A stretch of DNA of 64,000 nt from a virus, in IMG/VR virus record IMGVR_UViG_3300024308_000016, positions 124,001-188,000 of that record; one strand, given 5' to 3'. Shown piece by piece: positions 8,911-16,099 of the stretch. Both the position numbers and the translations under genes were made by a program. Within the stretch, counting starts at the first letter, position 1; every line of letters begins with the position of its first letter. Below the pieces are notes generated by a model. It saw only the letters and a program-made list of their open reading frames with translations, was not told the origin of the DNA and ran no database searches.

Positions 8911-8913
8911 GGA

Positions 8914-9783
8914 TCAGTTCTCCAGGTATTGCTTCAGGCGCTGTACAGCGCCCGGGTTGTTGAGATTGAAGACCGGGATCTTCATGGCTTGGCTCAATGC
9001 GGCGGCCAGACCAGCTTGTTGGGACTTGGGTCCACGGGTTTGCACCGACTCGACACCATCGTCCGACCAAATGATGGTCAGCTGGGCAGGCTCCTTGCAG
9101 TTCTTGCCCAGCACCATGCGCGTGGTCTTGAACCAGAAGGCTTGCTGCTTTTCATTGATCGAGCCCCACTCGGGCACGAAGCGACGAGTGAACTCCTTGC
9201 ACTCGTCGCCGTTGAACGTCGAGAATGCAGGGATGAAGTTGCCTTGTTGGTCCTTGAACTTCCAGGGCAGGTACACTTCAGCGCCGCGGCCAGCGATCTG
9301 GTGCGCCATGTCGTCGAATCCCTTGCCTTGGGAGACGCGGATGATGTAGCCGTGTTGGCGCAGCAGTGCCACCACTTCCTGCACCATGGGAGGGATGTGA
9401 TCCCGGCCTTCGGTGTTGTAGTTGCCCGTGAGCACCGCAGCCTTGGGGAGCACCAGTGCTTCGAGTTGCTGAGGGGTCAGAGGCGGCTTTTGGAAACGAT
9501 TGCCACCGCCACCGAATCCGCCACCGCCGCCGTAGCCGCCACCTTGGGGACGACCACCACCGTAGCCGCCACCGCCTCCACCATAGCCCGAAGAAGGAGC
9601 AGGAGCTTGGTAGCTGGGGGCAGGTGCTTGGTAAGCAGGAGCAGCAGGTGCCGGTGCCTGCACTGGGGCCTGGGGAGTGAAGCCCTCGCTGAAACCAGCG
9701 GGAGCTGCGGAGAAACCTGCGGGGGCAGGTGCTGGGGCTGCGGGCGCACCACCAGAAGAGTAACCGTTGTAGTAGTCAGACAT
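8914..9783 (-). CDS. SLOG/DprA-like Rossmann protein with Gly-rich N-terminus
   Basis: Residues 1-100 are a low-complexity Ala/Pro/Tyr then Gly/Tyr/Arg tract (runs of GGGGGGYGGG type), like the tails of phase-separating RNA-binding proteins. Residues about 100-289 form a predicted Rossmann-type SLOG fold: a hydrophobic strand, then YIIRVSQGKGFDDMAHQIA (the position of the GGAxGxDxxA nucleotide loop of DprA relatives), then GAEVYLPWKF, then QLTIIWSDDGVE and IPVFNL strands near the end. SLOG proteins bind nucleotides or nucleotide-derived signals. Phage members of this family are common but of unknown function. The ligand and any role in phage DNA handling are not visible. It is coupled to the downstream 343-residue gene. 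Confidence 0.7.
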   Translation of the reverse strand: MSDYYNGYSSGGAPAAPAPAPAGFSAAPAGFSEGFTPQAPVQAPAPAAPAYQAPAPSYQAPAPSSGYGGGGGGYGGGRPQGGGYGGGGGFGGGGNRFQKPPLTPQQLEALVLPKAAVLTGNYNTEGRDHIPPMVQEVVALLRQHGYIIRVSQGKGFDDMAHQIAGRGAEVYLPWKFKDQQGNFIPAFSTFNGDECKEFTRRFVPEWGSINEKQQAFWFKTTRMVLGKNCKEPAQLTIIWSDDGVESVQTRGPKSQQAGLAAALSQAMKIPVFNLNNPGAVQRLKQYLEN

Positions 9784-9818
9784 GAGTGCTCCTTGAAATG
9801 CACCAGGGGAAAGAGACC

Positions 9819-9840
9819 GGATGAGGCCGAAGCCCCATCC
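9819..9840 (-). terminator. Small intergenic hairpin
   Basis: GGATGAGGC (9819-9827) and GCCCCATCC (9832-9840) form a 9-base-pair arm with one A-C mismatch and a CGAA loop, in the leader of the SLOG-like gene. There is no T-run on either strand. Confidence 0.4.
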
Positions 9841-9870
9841 GTATACATAGGCCTTCGTCGGCTTTTGGCA

Positions 9871-10092
9871 TCAGTGAAATCTAGCAGTCAAATACGGACG
9901 CATATAAGTCGCTGCCGCCTCCACGCTCCACTCGGCCCAGTCACGAGCGTAGGGAGCAGCTGGATGCAGACGAACAAGGTCTGACGCAAAACCTTGGTAG
10001 ATTGAGGTCAGCTCTTGAGAGGCTGTCTCGCATAAAATGCGATAAGCCGGTAGTTTTTCTACCTGATTACGTAAATAGCGTATCAAGATCAA
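9871..10092 (-). CDS. Possible small protein, TTG start
   Basis: A 73-residue ORF overlapping the last 26 bases of the second beta'-like gene. The only early starts are TTG codons (10092 or 10086), with AAGGT about 12 bases upstream. It is Arg/Ala-rich with an aromatic C-terminus and has no known motif. Overlap with the upstream gene suggests coupled translation, but the weak start makes it less certain than its neighbours. Confidence 0.4.
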   Translation of the reverse strand: MILIRYLRNQVEKLPAYRILCETASQELTSIYQGFASDLVRLHPAAPYARDWAEWSVEAAATYMRPYLTARFH

Positions 10093-11416
10093 AGTCGTTG
10101 ACCTTCAAAGCGTTGGTGTGCATGGCTTTCATGCGAGCTGCAAGGATAGCTGCGGAGATCTCGGTGAGCGGCAAAGCCACGCCCGTCTCATACCGAGCCA
10201 AAGCGTCACCTGCGCACGTCGAGCAGATACGTTCTCCTGGTGTTTTGCAGTACATGGGTGAGCGGGTGATCAGGGTCTGACCCAGGTACGCGCTCGTGTC
10301 TGCGTCCATGGGTACTTTGACTTGCTTGTTGCCGTAGATGATGGTGCGCCCTCGCAAGCTACCTACCAGCGACCGATCGTAGATGCGCTCCAGCCCCAAC
10401 TTGGAGCCACAATCACCTTGCACGATCACATAGTTGATAGCCGCATTGAGCATCTTCTTGGCAGCCACACCACCTTCCACGGTTTCTGCACCCCGGGAGA
10501 ACGAACCAGCACGAGCGCCATTGAAAGCTGCGACCAACTTGTCAGGCTGCCGGGGAATGCCCTCGGACAGGCTCTCGGTGATGGCGGTGATCTCACCCGC
10601 CTTGGCAAAGCCGCCTTCAGCACCCATGCCCAGGTACAGCTTCTTGCGTGAGTCGTTCAAGATCTTGCCAGATGTGAACTTCTTGAAGCTGGGGTCATCC
10701 TTGAGGTACTCGGCGTCATACGCTTTCAAGCGCTCCTCGTATTCAGCCAGCACAATGGGGTCGTTGAGTCGATCTCCGTACTCCTTGATGAGCTGTGCCT
10801 TGAACTTATCGATGCCCGTCGGAGGCATGATTGTCTTTTCGGTCAAAGCCACCGTAAACAACTCCATCACGGAGGCGAGTAGCTCAATGCCTTTGCTCAT
10901 GTTGTTGTTCTCGAACGCATAGATCGGTCCAGTAAAGTCCCGCTCCTTGATGGGTTCGAGTTGCTCGGGTGTGAGCGGTACATCGATGTTGTCGTAGTTG
11001 GGATCATTGGCCAGGCGAGGAGCGATCATTTTCTCGATGCCCGAGACGCTCACTTCGCCATTGATGTACGGCAGCTTGCCACCGAACACCTCCCAGATCA
11101 TGATGGCGTTGGTGATCAAGATCCCGAAGTCCGTCTCCACGGTACCTTCAATGTTCACCGCCCACGATTCATCGACCACCACCTTGTCCTGGGGAATGAA
11201 CAACGGGCCGCTTCCCGAGTAGTCGTCGATCTTGATCTTCTCGCCAGCCTCATCGAGAAAGAACAAACCTTGCATCTCCCGCATCGGGGTGTAGGGGTCA
11301 GTCGGCAGAGGCTGACCTGGAGGTTCGGCGAACTCGCTGAGATTACGGATGAGCCAATTGGCCTTCCGGTACAGCTTGTGCTTGAAGGCCAGTTTCAGAT
11401 ATTGGTTTTTCTTCAC
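10067..11416 (-). CDS. Second RNA polymerase beta'-like protein (C-terminal module)
   Basis: A 449-residue protein whose C-terminal 200 residues align with the beta' zinc-binding and bridge-helix region. Residues 299-320 (starting NGARAGSFSRGAETVEGG) match [18 protein letters not shown]. Cys336 (in QGDCGSKLGL) plus Cys390, Cys398 and Cys401 reproduce the four beta' zinc ligands. EISAAILAARMKAMHTNAL (419-437) occupies the position of [20 protein letters not shown]. It ends there, so it lacks the trigger loop and downstream parts, and it lacks NADFDGD. The N-terminal 200 residues are unlike any known beta' part to my eye. It may be a subunit of a second (for example virion-packaged) polymerase or a repurposed structural relative. 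It overlaps the upstream gene by ATGA. Confidence 0.7.
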   Translation of the reverse strand: MKKNQYLKLAFKHKLYRKANWLIRNLSEFAEPPGQPLPTDPYTPMREMQGLFFLDEAGEKIKIDDYSGSGPLFIPQDKVVVDESWAVNIEGTVETDFGILITNAIMIWEVFGGKLPYINGEVSVSGIEKMIAPRLANDPNYDNIDVPLTPEQLEPIKERDFTGPIYAFENNNMSKGIELLASVMELFTVALTEKTIMPPTGIDKFKAQLIKEYGDRLNDPIVLAEYEERLKAYDAEYLKDDPSFKKFTSGKILNDSRKKLYLGMGAEGGFAKAGEITAITESLSEGIPRQPDKLVAAFNGARAGSFSRGAETVEGGVAAKKMLNAAINYVIVQGDCGSKLGLERIYDRSLVGSLRGRTIIYGNKQVKVPMDADTSAYLGQTLITRSPMYCKTPGERICSTCAGDALARYETGVALPLTEISAAILAARMKAMHTNALKVNDFDLDTLFT

Positions 11417-12261
11417 GACTTATTGCCCTCACGGTGGCGGTGCAGCTTGTTGACCATCACACCGATGGTCGAACCCAGCCGAGATGCGGTAAACAGATCT
11501 GGCACCAAGTCGGCGCTGTACTCCTGGTACACTTGCATAGGATCCTTGACCCCATCACTGGAGTACAGCAGCAAAAACAGCAGCAGCTCCACCAGCGTAT
11601 TCTCGTCGGTGATCAGTTGCCTGAGCTCCTGGTACAGAGGCAAGTACAGTGAGAACTCCTCACCCGCGATGGCGTCTGAGTTCAAGATCACTCGTACACC
11701 AGCGTTGATACCAAACACCTCCTTGAACAGGCGCACGTATTCTTGCACCTGGGCATTGGCGGGCTCGGCTCGGTTGGTCTGGTTGTCTTCCTGGGTATAC
11801 AGGTACTGGCTGAGCATGGTGATGCAGATAGGGCGCACCTCCTGGAGCTCCGAGAGGATGGTGGGTACCGGCACATCGCTGAGCATGTTCATGATGGTCG
11901 CGATCTTCTCGTCATCTGTCATGAGGGACTCCAGCACCCGCAGGAAAGGTGTGGCGCAGTCGAGCTTTTGGACCATGTACAGGCAGCGCAGCATCATAGC
12001 TCGCGTGGCGAGCGTGGCTTCTTCGTGCACTTTGATGCCGTGGCGGTCGAGCAAGTAGTCTTGACCTTCCACAATACGGTTGGTCACCCCGTCTTGCATC
12101 GCCTCCGGACCCACGTACGATTCCATCATCAGCATGTTCTGTATATCGGCAAATGGATCGAGGTAATTGAATACCCGAAACAGGCCAAACGTCTGATAGA
12201 TATCCTCTTTGGCGTCTTCGCTGTAGACCGAGTTGATAAAGATATCGATAAGATCTTCCAT
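11413..12261 (-). CDS. Unknown helical protein upstream of beta'-like gene
   Basis: A 282-residue, mostly alpha-helical, acidic protein of unknown function. Its stop overlaps the start of the beta'-like gene by 4 bases (ATGA), so the two are translated together; a physical partnership is possible but unproven. The ATG at 12261 follows AAGGGG. It is the first gene of the minus-strand block and faces a divergent promoter region. No signal peptide, membrane segment or catalytic motif was seen. Confidence 0.75.
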   Translation of the reverse strand: MEDLIDIFINSVYSEDAKEDIYQTFGLFRVFNYLDPFADIQNMLMMESYVGPEAMQDGVTNRIVEGQDYLLDRHGIKVHEEATLATRAMMLRCLYMVQKLDCATPFLRVLESLMTDDEKIATIMNMLSDVPVPTILSELQEVRPICITMLSQYLYTQEDNQTNRAEPANAQVQEYVRLFKEVFGINAGVRVILNSDAIAGEEFSLYLPLYQELRQLITDENTLVELLLFLLLYSSDGVKDPMQVYQEYSADLVPDLFTASRLGSTIGVMVNKLHRHREGNKS

Positions 12262-12411
12262 GTAGACCCCTTAACACATATATAAAGAGCGCGCTATAGG
12301 CGCTAAACCATAAGATGGCTTTTCCCCTACTATAGGGTTGAATAACTATCAGCTGCCTCGATCATGTAGGGTAGATCCCTATCATTGACTCATCAACACC
12401 AAGAGGCTTTC
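12262..12411. promoter_or_regulatory. Divergent intergenic region with TAGGG inverted repeats
   Basis: 150 bases between divergent genes. It contains CCCTACTATAGGG (about 12325-12337, a palindrome), TAGGGTAGATCCCTA (about 12367-12381) and an AT-rich TATATAAAG near the minus-strand start. On the minus strand TATG occurs in CTTATGG and in TATATATGTG. Promoters for both directions are expected here. The TAGGG repeats could be operators; a related CCTATAATAGGG lies at about 47793-47804. Confidence 0.4.
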
Positions 12412-13023
12412 ATGCAAGTGTCCGGCATCCCTTCGTCTTTGCGCAACAAATATCCCCAGTTTCGGACAGGCGAAACCACCAAGCCTGTCGATCAACTCGC
12501 AGTCAATCTGCAGTACCAGAAAAAGGTCGCTGAGCTCACGGAAAAGCTTCAAAAGACCTCGCCCCTGTGGCCGATCCTGGGCGAGAACTTGGTGACGCTC
12601 ACCAATTTCAACGGTCATCTGAACCTGCGCCTCGATTTCCTGGACCTGGACAACCTGCGGTCCCGGGAAAAGGCCAACCTTCAGCTCGCTGAGTTCTTTT
12701 TCAAGCACTTCCAGACCCCCGAAGACTGGGCAGCCTACTCAGAGAACTATCGCAAGTTCATCGAAGATGACGAAAAAGTCTATGGCCACCATCCCGCCAA
12801 CCCCAAGATCTCCACACGGCTGGCTGGTGAGCTGCAGCTCAAAGGCGGCGACCGTTACTTTGTTCGCCAGGCATCGTACTCGCACCTGTTTCAGTACCTG
12901 CTCAACCGTGACCAGGCCACGTATGCCAACTTCCCCCAGGGCGAATGGGACTACCAGCTGGGTAAGATGAAGCACATCTACGTGGCTGTGTTCCGTGCCA
13001 CGCGTGAGTGGAACAAGTACTGA
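12412..13023 (+). CDS. Hypothetical protein (203 aa)
   Basis: Unknown function. I chose the ATG at 12412 (MQVSGIP) because AAGAGG sits 7 bases before it; an upstream ATG at 12385 lacks a ribosome-binding site. The protein is soluble, rich in aromatic and charged residues, with no recognised domain. It is the first gene of a plus-strand block of four (12.4-15.8 kb). Confidence 0.7.
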   Translation: MQVSGIPSSLRNKYPQFRTGETTKPVDQLAVNLQYQKKVAELTEKLQKTSPLWPILGENLVTLTNFNGHLNLRLDFLDLDNLRSREKANLQLAEFFFKHFQTPEDWAAYSENYRKFIEDDEKVYGHHPANPKISTRLAGELQLKGGDRYFVRQASYSHLFQYLLNRDQATYANFPQGEWDYQLGKMKHIYVAVFRATREWNKY

Positions 13024-13040
13024 TCATTCAAAAAAAGATA

Positions 13041-13067
13041 GGGACCTGTCCATAGATGGACAGTCCC
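13041..13067 (+). terminator. Palindromic intergenic hairpin
   Basis: CTGTCCAT (13046-13053) pairs perfectly with ATGGACAG (13056-13063), flanked by GGGA/TCCC. No T-run follows, so it may end or process the upstream transcript. Confidence 0.45.
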
Positions 13068-13108
13068 GCTTTCCGCATCCCCCTGTATACCTCTTCAAAG
13101 ACACTGTT

Positions 13109-13654
13109 ATGATTTCCACCAAACCGAAAAACACTGCGCAGCAGATCTATGACGGCTTCAAGGTCGGCTCCGGCGACAACTGGGACGAGCTGGCCAATGG
13201 CCAAGAGGAAAAGATCCGCGCGATCATCGCCGAAAGCTCCGTGGGCATCAAGACTGCCACCGACGACGTGGTCGCCGCCGGCCTGATCGACGAAGAATAC
13301 AACGTCATGGCGCGCGGCGTGATGCGCGACCTGCAGGACTTCGCTACGCGTTTCCAGATCCTGACCGAACGCCGCGGCGGCCGCACCGGTCCCACCAAGG
13401 ACGACAAGGACTACACCGACTACATGAACCTGGGCCTGGAATACGTGGCTCTGGACCAGGAAATGAGCGTGGTCTTGCCCATGGGTCTGGTGAACCTGGC
13501 CGAATACCAGGGCCGGGCCCAACGCGTCTTCCAAGAGCGTGAACTGGAAAAGGCCCAGGACGTGAATGTCATCACCGACGTGCAAATCAAAGAACCCAAG
13601 CCGGCACAAGAGCCGGCACCTGAAGCCGACACCGCCGAGGAAGCCCAGCAATGA
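13109..13654 (+). CDS. Hypothetical protein (181 aa)
   Basis: Unknown function. The start at 13109 (MISTKPKN) is the first ATG after the hairpin; longer ORF starts would run through it. The protein is acidic, with a central helical region (EYNVMARGVMRDLQDFATRF) and a Pro/Glu/Ala-rich tail. Codon bias is strong (GC third positions), as in the capsid gene, so it is probably abundant. It overlaps the next gene by ATGA at 13651-13654. Confidence 0.75.
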   Translation: MISTKPKNTAQQIYDGFKVGSGDNWDELANGQEEKIRAIIAESSVGIKTATDDVVAAGLIDEEYNVMARGVMRDLQDFATRFQILTERRGGRTGPTKDDKDYTDYMNLGLEYVALDQEMSVVLPMGLVNLAEYQGRAQRVFQERELEKAQDVNVITDVQIKEPKPAQEPAPEADTAEEAQQ

Positions 13655-15324
13655 GCGAGAACACCCATCTGCCCGAGATCCCGGAAGAAGATCCCTTCAA
13701 GCTCCAGGAATACGTGCCCGAACCCCCAACTGCTCCTCCCGTGTACCGTCCGGCCGCGCCTGGCCACGCGCCCGTGATCAGCTCCGCGCCTGAAGTGCCT
13801 CCGGCAGAACCCACAGCTGCACCCCAAGCGCCCCAAGCAGCAGCCCCGGTCAATCCCCGTGACCCTTTCCGCGCGATCGTGGACTCCCTGGCCAGCGGCG
13901 AGCCCGCTCGCGCCCAGATGGCACGCGACATGGTCTCCGACAAGCAAACGCCAGCCATCGAAAGCCTGCGTATGCCCTCGGCGGACATCCACCAGAACAC
14001 GGACCTGCTCAGCCGCTTCCCCAACATGACCAAGTCGGCCTCGGAAGACGACGCTGAATGGCTGTCGACCTTCATCGACGGCCTGCGCATGGTCTCGGCC
14101 AACCGCCAGTACCTGAATGCCCTCACCCGTGAAGGCTCCGACTGGCGCCAAGGTCTGTTCGACAACGGCGATGTCATTCGCTCGCAGATCCCGCGCTTTG
14201 CCCGTCCCAAGGGCGAGATGCTGACTGGCTCGTCAGCCATCCAGCACGCTGTCAGCTACCTGGGTCTGGGTGATACGTTCACTGCGGCCATGTGGAATTC
14301 CGGCTTCTGGGTGACGTTCACTCCGATGCCCGAAGTGGCGTGGCTGGAACTGAACCGTCTGCTGGGTGCTGAAGAAGTGCGTCTGGGCCGCAACAGCTAT
14401 GGTCTGGCCCACTCGGGTACCACGCAGCTGACGCAGGAGACGATCGTCAACTACGTGCTGCAGTTCGTGTACTCCACGTCGGTGAAGTCCAACGAGATGC
14501 CCGTGGCCTCCATCCCGCAGTACCTGTCGGTGCACGACATCAACTCGTTCCTGTGGGGCTTCGTGTGCGCCAACTTCCCCCACGGCTTCACCATCGAGCG
14601 CTCGTGCGTGGTCGACCCCACCCACTGCCGCAACAAGGTCGAAGAAACCCTGGAAATGCCTGAACTCCAGGTGGTGGACAACTCCGTGCTCGATACCGGC
14701 CTGCGCGCGCACATGCGCAAACGTCAACAAGGCTCCGTGCCTTTGCAAGCGGTGCTGGACTACCAGGAAAAGCTGGCTCTGAATACGCCTCAGGTCGTGG
14801 ACGTGCAGACGGGTTCGGGCAAGGTCGTCAAGATGACGCTTTCCCCGCCCACCGCTCTGCAAGCATTCGATATGAGCCACGCCCACGTGGACATGGTCAC
14901 TACAGCCGTGCAAAAGACCGTCACCCAGGACACGTCGCTGCGTGAGCGTCACATGGCCCTGAACGACTACTTCACCGCCACCGAGATGCGTATCTACCAG
15001 CACTGGGTCAAGTCAATCGAACTCGGCGATGGCAACATCGTGGAGAAGGAAGAAGACATCCAAAAGCTGCTGGGCACGTTCTCCAAGGACGCGACCATGC
15101 GCATGTCGTTCCTGGACGAGATCAGCAAGTACATCGACAAGTCGGTGGCCTCCATCATCGCCCTGTCGCCCATGGTGTGCAAGAAGTGCGGCGCAGACCA
15201 TTCCCGCAAGTCGGCCCACAACCCGGAACTGCGTGACGTCATCCCATTCGACATCACCCATGTTTTTTCGCTCCTCGCCGAGTTCAAAGCCCGGATGGTC
15301 CGCGCGAGGGCATCCATCGAGTAA
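13651..15324 (+). CDS. Large protein with Pro-rich N-terminus and CxxC; possible hub-assembly relative
   Basis: A 557-residue protein. Residues 1-75 are Pro/Ala-rich and disordered-looking, and a folded region follows. Near the C-terminus MVCKKCGADH is followed by DVIPFDITHVFSLL. The combination of a CxxC zinc knuckle and a hydrophobic end with Asp-Ile-x-x-x-Phe recalls T4-type baseplate hub assembly proteins (gp26/gp51 family), but those are about 210 residues, so the similarity is only suggestive. Codon bias is strong. It is translationally coupled to the preceding gene. A virion-assembly role is inference. Confidence 0.6.
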   Translation: MSENTHLPEIPEEDPFKLQEYVPEPPTAPPVYRPAAPGHAPVISSAPEVPPAEPTAAPQAPQAAAPVNPRDPFRAIVDSLASGEPARAQMARDMVSDKQTPAIESLRMPSADIHQNTDLLSRFPNMTKSASEDDAEWLSTFIDGLRMVSANRQYLNALTREGSDWRQGLFDNGDVIRSQIPRFARPKGEMLTGSSAIQHAVSYLGLGDTFTAAMWNSGFWVTFTPMPEVAWLELNRLLGAEEVRLGRNSYGLAHSGTTQLTQETIVNYVLQFVYSTSVKSNEMPVASIPQYLSVHDINSFLWGFVCANFPHGFTIERSCVVDPTHCRNKVEETLEMPELQVVDNSVLDTGLRAHMRKRQQGSVPLQAVLDYQEKLALNTPQVVDVQTGSGKVVKMTLSPPTALQAFDMSHAHVDMVTTAVQKTVTQDTSLRERHMALNDYFTATEMRIYQHWVKSIELGDGNIVEKEEDIQKLLGTFSKDATMRMSFLDEISKYIDKSVASIIALSPMVCKKCGADHSRKSAHNPELRDVIPFDITHVFSLLAEFKARMVRARASIE

Positions 15325-15380
15325 CTGCAGGCTTTTACCATCCTCTTGACGACGCATTCCACGAGAAGGTCGTCAAGAAT

Positions 15381-15815
15381 GTGAACCTGCAGGAATACCT
15401 GGAAGATATCCTGAGCCGCTTGAAGTTCTCCACCTATGCAGAGGCGGATCGCTATCTGAAGCTGCATTATGAGACGGTCTTCAAGATCCACGACCATAAC
15501 AAGGACTTCCAGACTACGGGAAAAGCATCTGTGACACTTCGGCACTCCGGGATGGGTGCCGGGGACTATGAAGTCATTGACAAGCTGCTTCCCGCATATA
15601 CTGACAACTTCATCCGTGAGGTCACGGATATGTCATTTGAACGCTACATCATGCTGCCCAGGCCCATGATGCATGCGTTTAACCGCAGGTGCAAGATCAT
15701 CCATGTCGAGCGCTTGAAGAAGGAAGATGAAGCTAAGGCCAAAGCCGAAGAGCAGCTCAGGCTGCTGATGGGAGGCAAGCTTCCCACAGGCGATCATCCT
15801 CGCACTCCGATGTGA
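15381..15815 (+). CDS. Hypothetical protein (144 aa), GTG start
   Basis: Starts at GTG 15381 (protein MNLQEYLEDIL), with GAGAAGG upstream. It is a small charged protein with a Lys/Glu/Ala helix near the C-terminus (KKEDEAKAKAEEQ), probably coiled coil. Function is unknown. It follows the 557-residue gene by 56 bases and closes the block before a hairpin. Confidence 0.65.
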   Translation: MNLQEYLEDILSRLKFSTYAEADRYLKLHYETVFKIHDHNKDFQTTGKASVTLRHSGMGAGDYEVIDKLLPAYTDNFIREVTDMSFERYIMLPRPMMHAFNRRCKIIHVERLKKEDEAKAKAEEQLRLLMGGKLPTGDHPRTPM

Positions 15816-15817
15816 CG

Positions 15818-15872
15818 CATAGCTACCTGTCCCAGAGCCCCCACTACGGGAGGCTCTGGGGCGGAGGCTATG
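15818..15872 (+). terminator. Hairpin followed by TATG
   Basis: CATAGC (15818-15823) pairs with GCTATG (15867-15872), and inside it CCCAGAGCC (15831-15839) pairs with GGCTCTGGG (15852-15860). The outer arm itself ends in TATG. There is no T-run. Confidence 0.55.
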
Positions 15873-16062
15873 TCTATCATTTGGTAAAATTGAATCAAGA
15901 CCACAGTTACGCAAGAAGGGGGCGTGCTTTGTAGAGGTGAGGCACTGGCTGCCTACGTGAGACTTTGCCTGTCGCACGTTTGGGGCTCATGCAGCTTCAT
16001 CGCCTCTATCTTTTTATCTAGTCATCTCCATCTTTGATCGTCTCCAGAGCAAAGACTTATCT

Positions 16063-16092
16063 CTACCACCGTCCCTTGCGGGGCGGTGGTAG
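16063..16092. terminator. Convergent terminator hairpin
   Basis: CTACCACCGTCCC (16063-16075) pairs with GGGGCGGTGGTAG (16080-16092) around a TTGC loop, with one G-T pair. It is followed by GGACCTTTTATG on the plus strand. It lies directly after the stop of the minus-strand polymerase gene, so it probably ends that transcript too. Confidence 0.65.
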
Positions 16093-16099
16093 GGACCTT

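Larger units (their letters stand above)
15816..16099. other. 284-base intergenic region
   Basis: It lies between convergent genes and holds two hairpins (15818-15872 and 16063-16092) and an AT-rich stretch (15879-15898). No ORF above about 15 codons with a ribosome-binding site and no cloverleaf was found by eye. A small RNA cannot be excluded. Confidence 0.5.

Noticed and set aside
7585-9984. Plus-strand ORF of 799 codons over the RyR/SLOG block
   Set aside because: Low-complexity mirror of three minus-strand genes that have good starts and recognisable folds.
15816-16099. Possible tRNA or small RNA in the 284-base gap
   Set aside because: No cloverleaf, anticodon arm or CCA end could be drawn by eye; only terminator-like hairpins are convincing.
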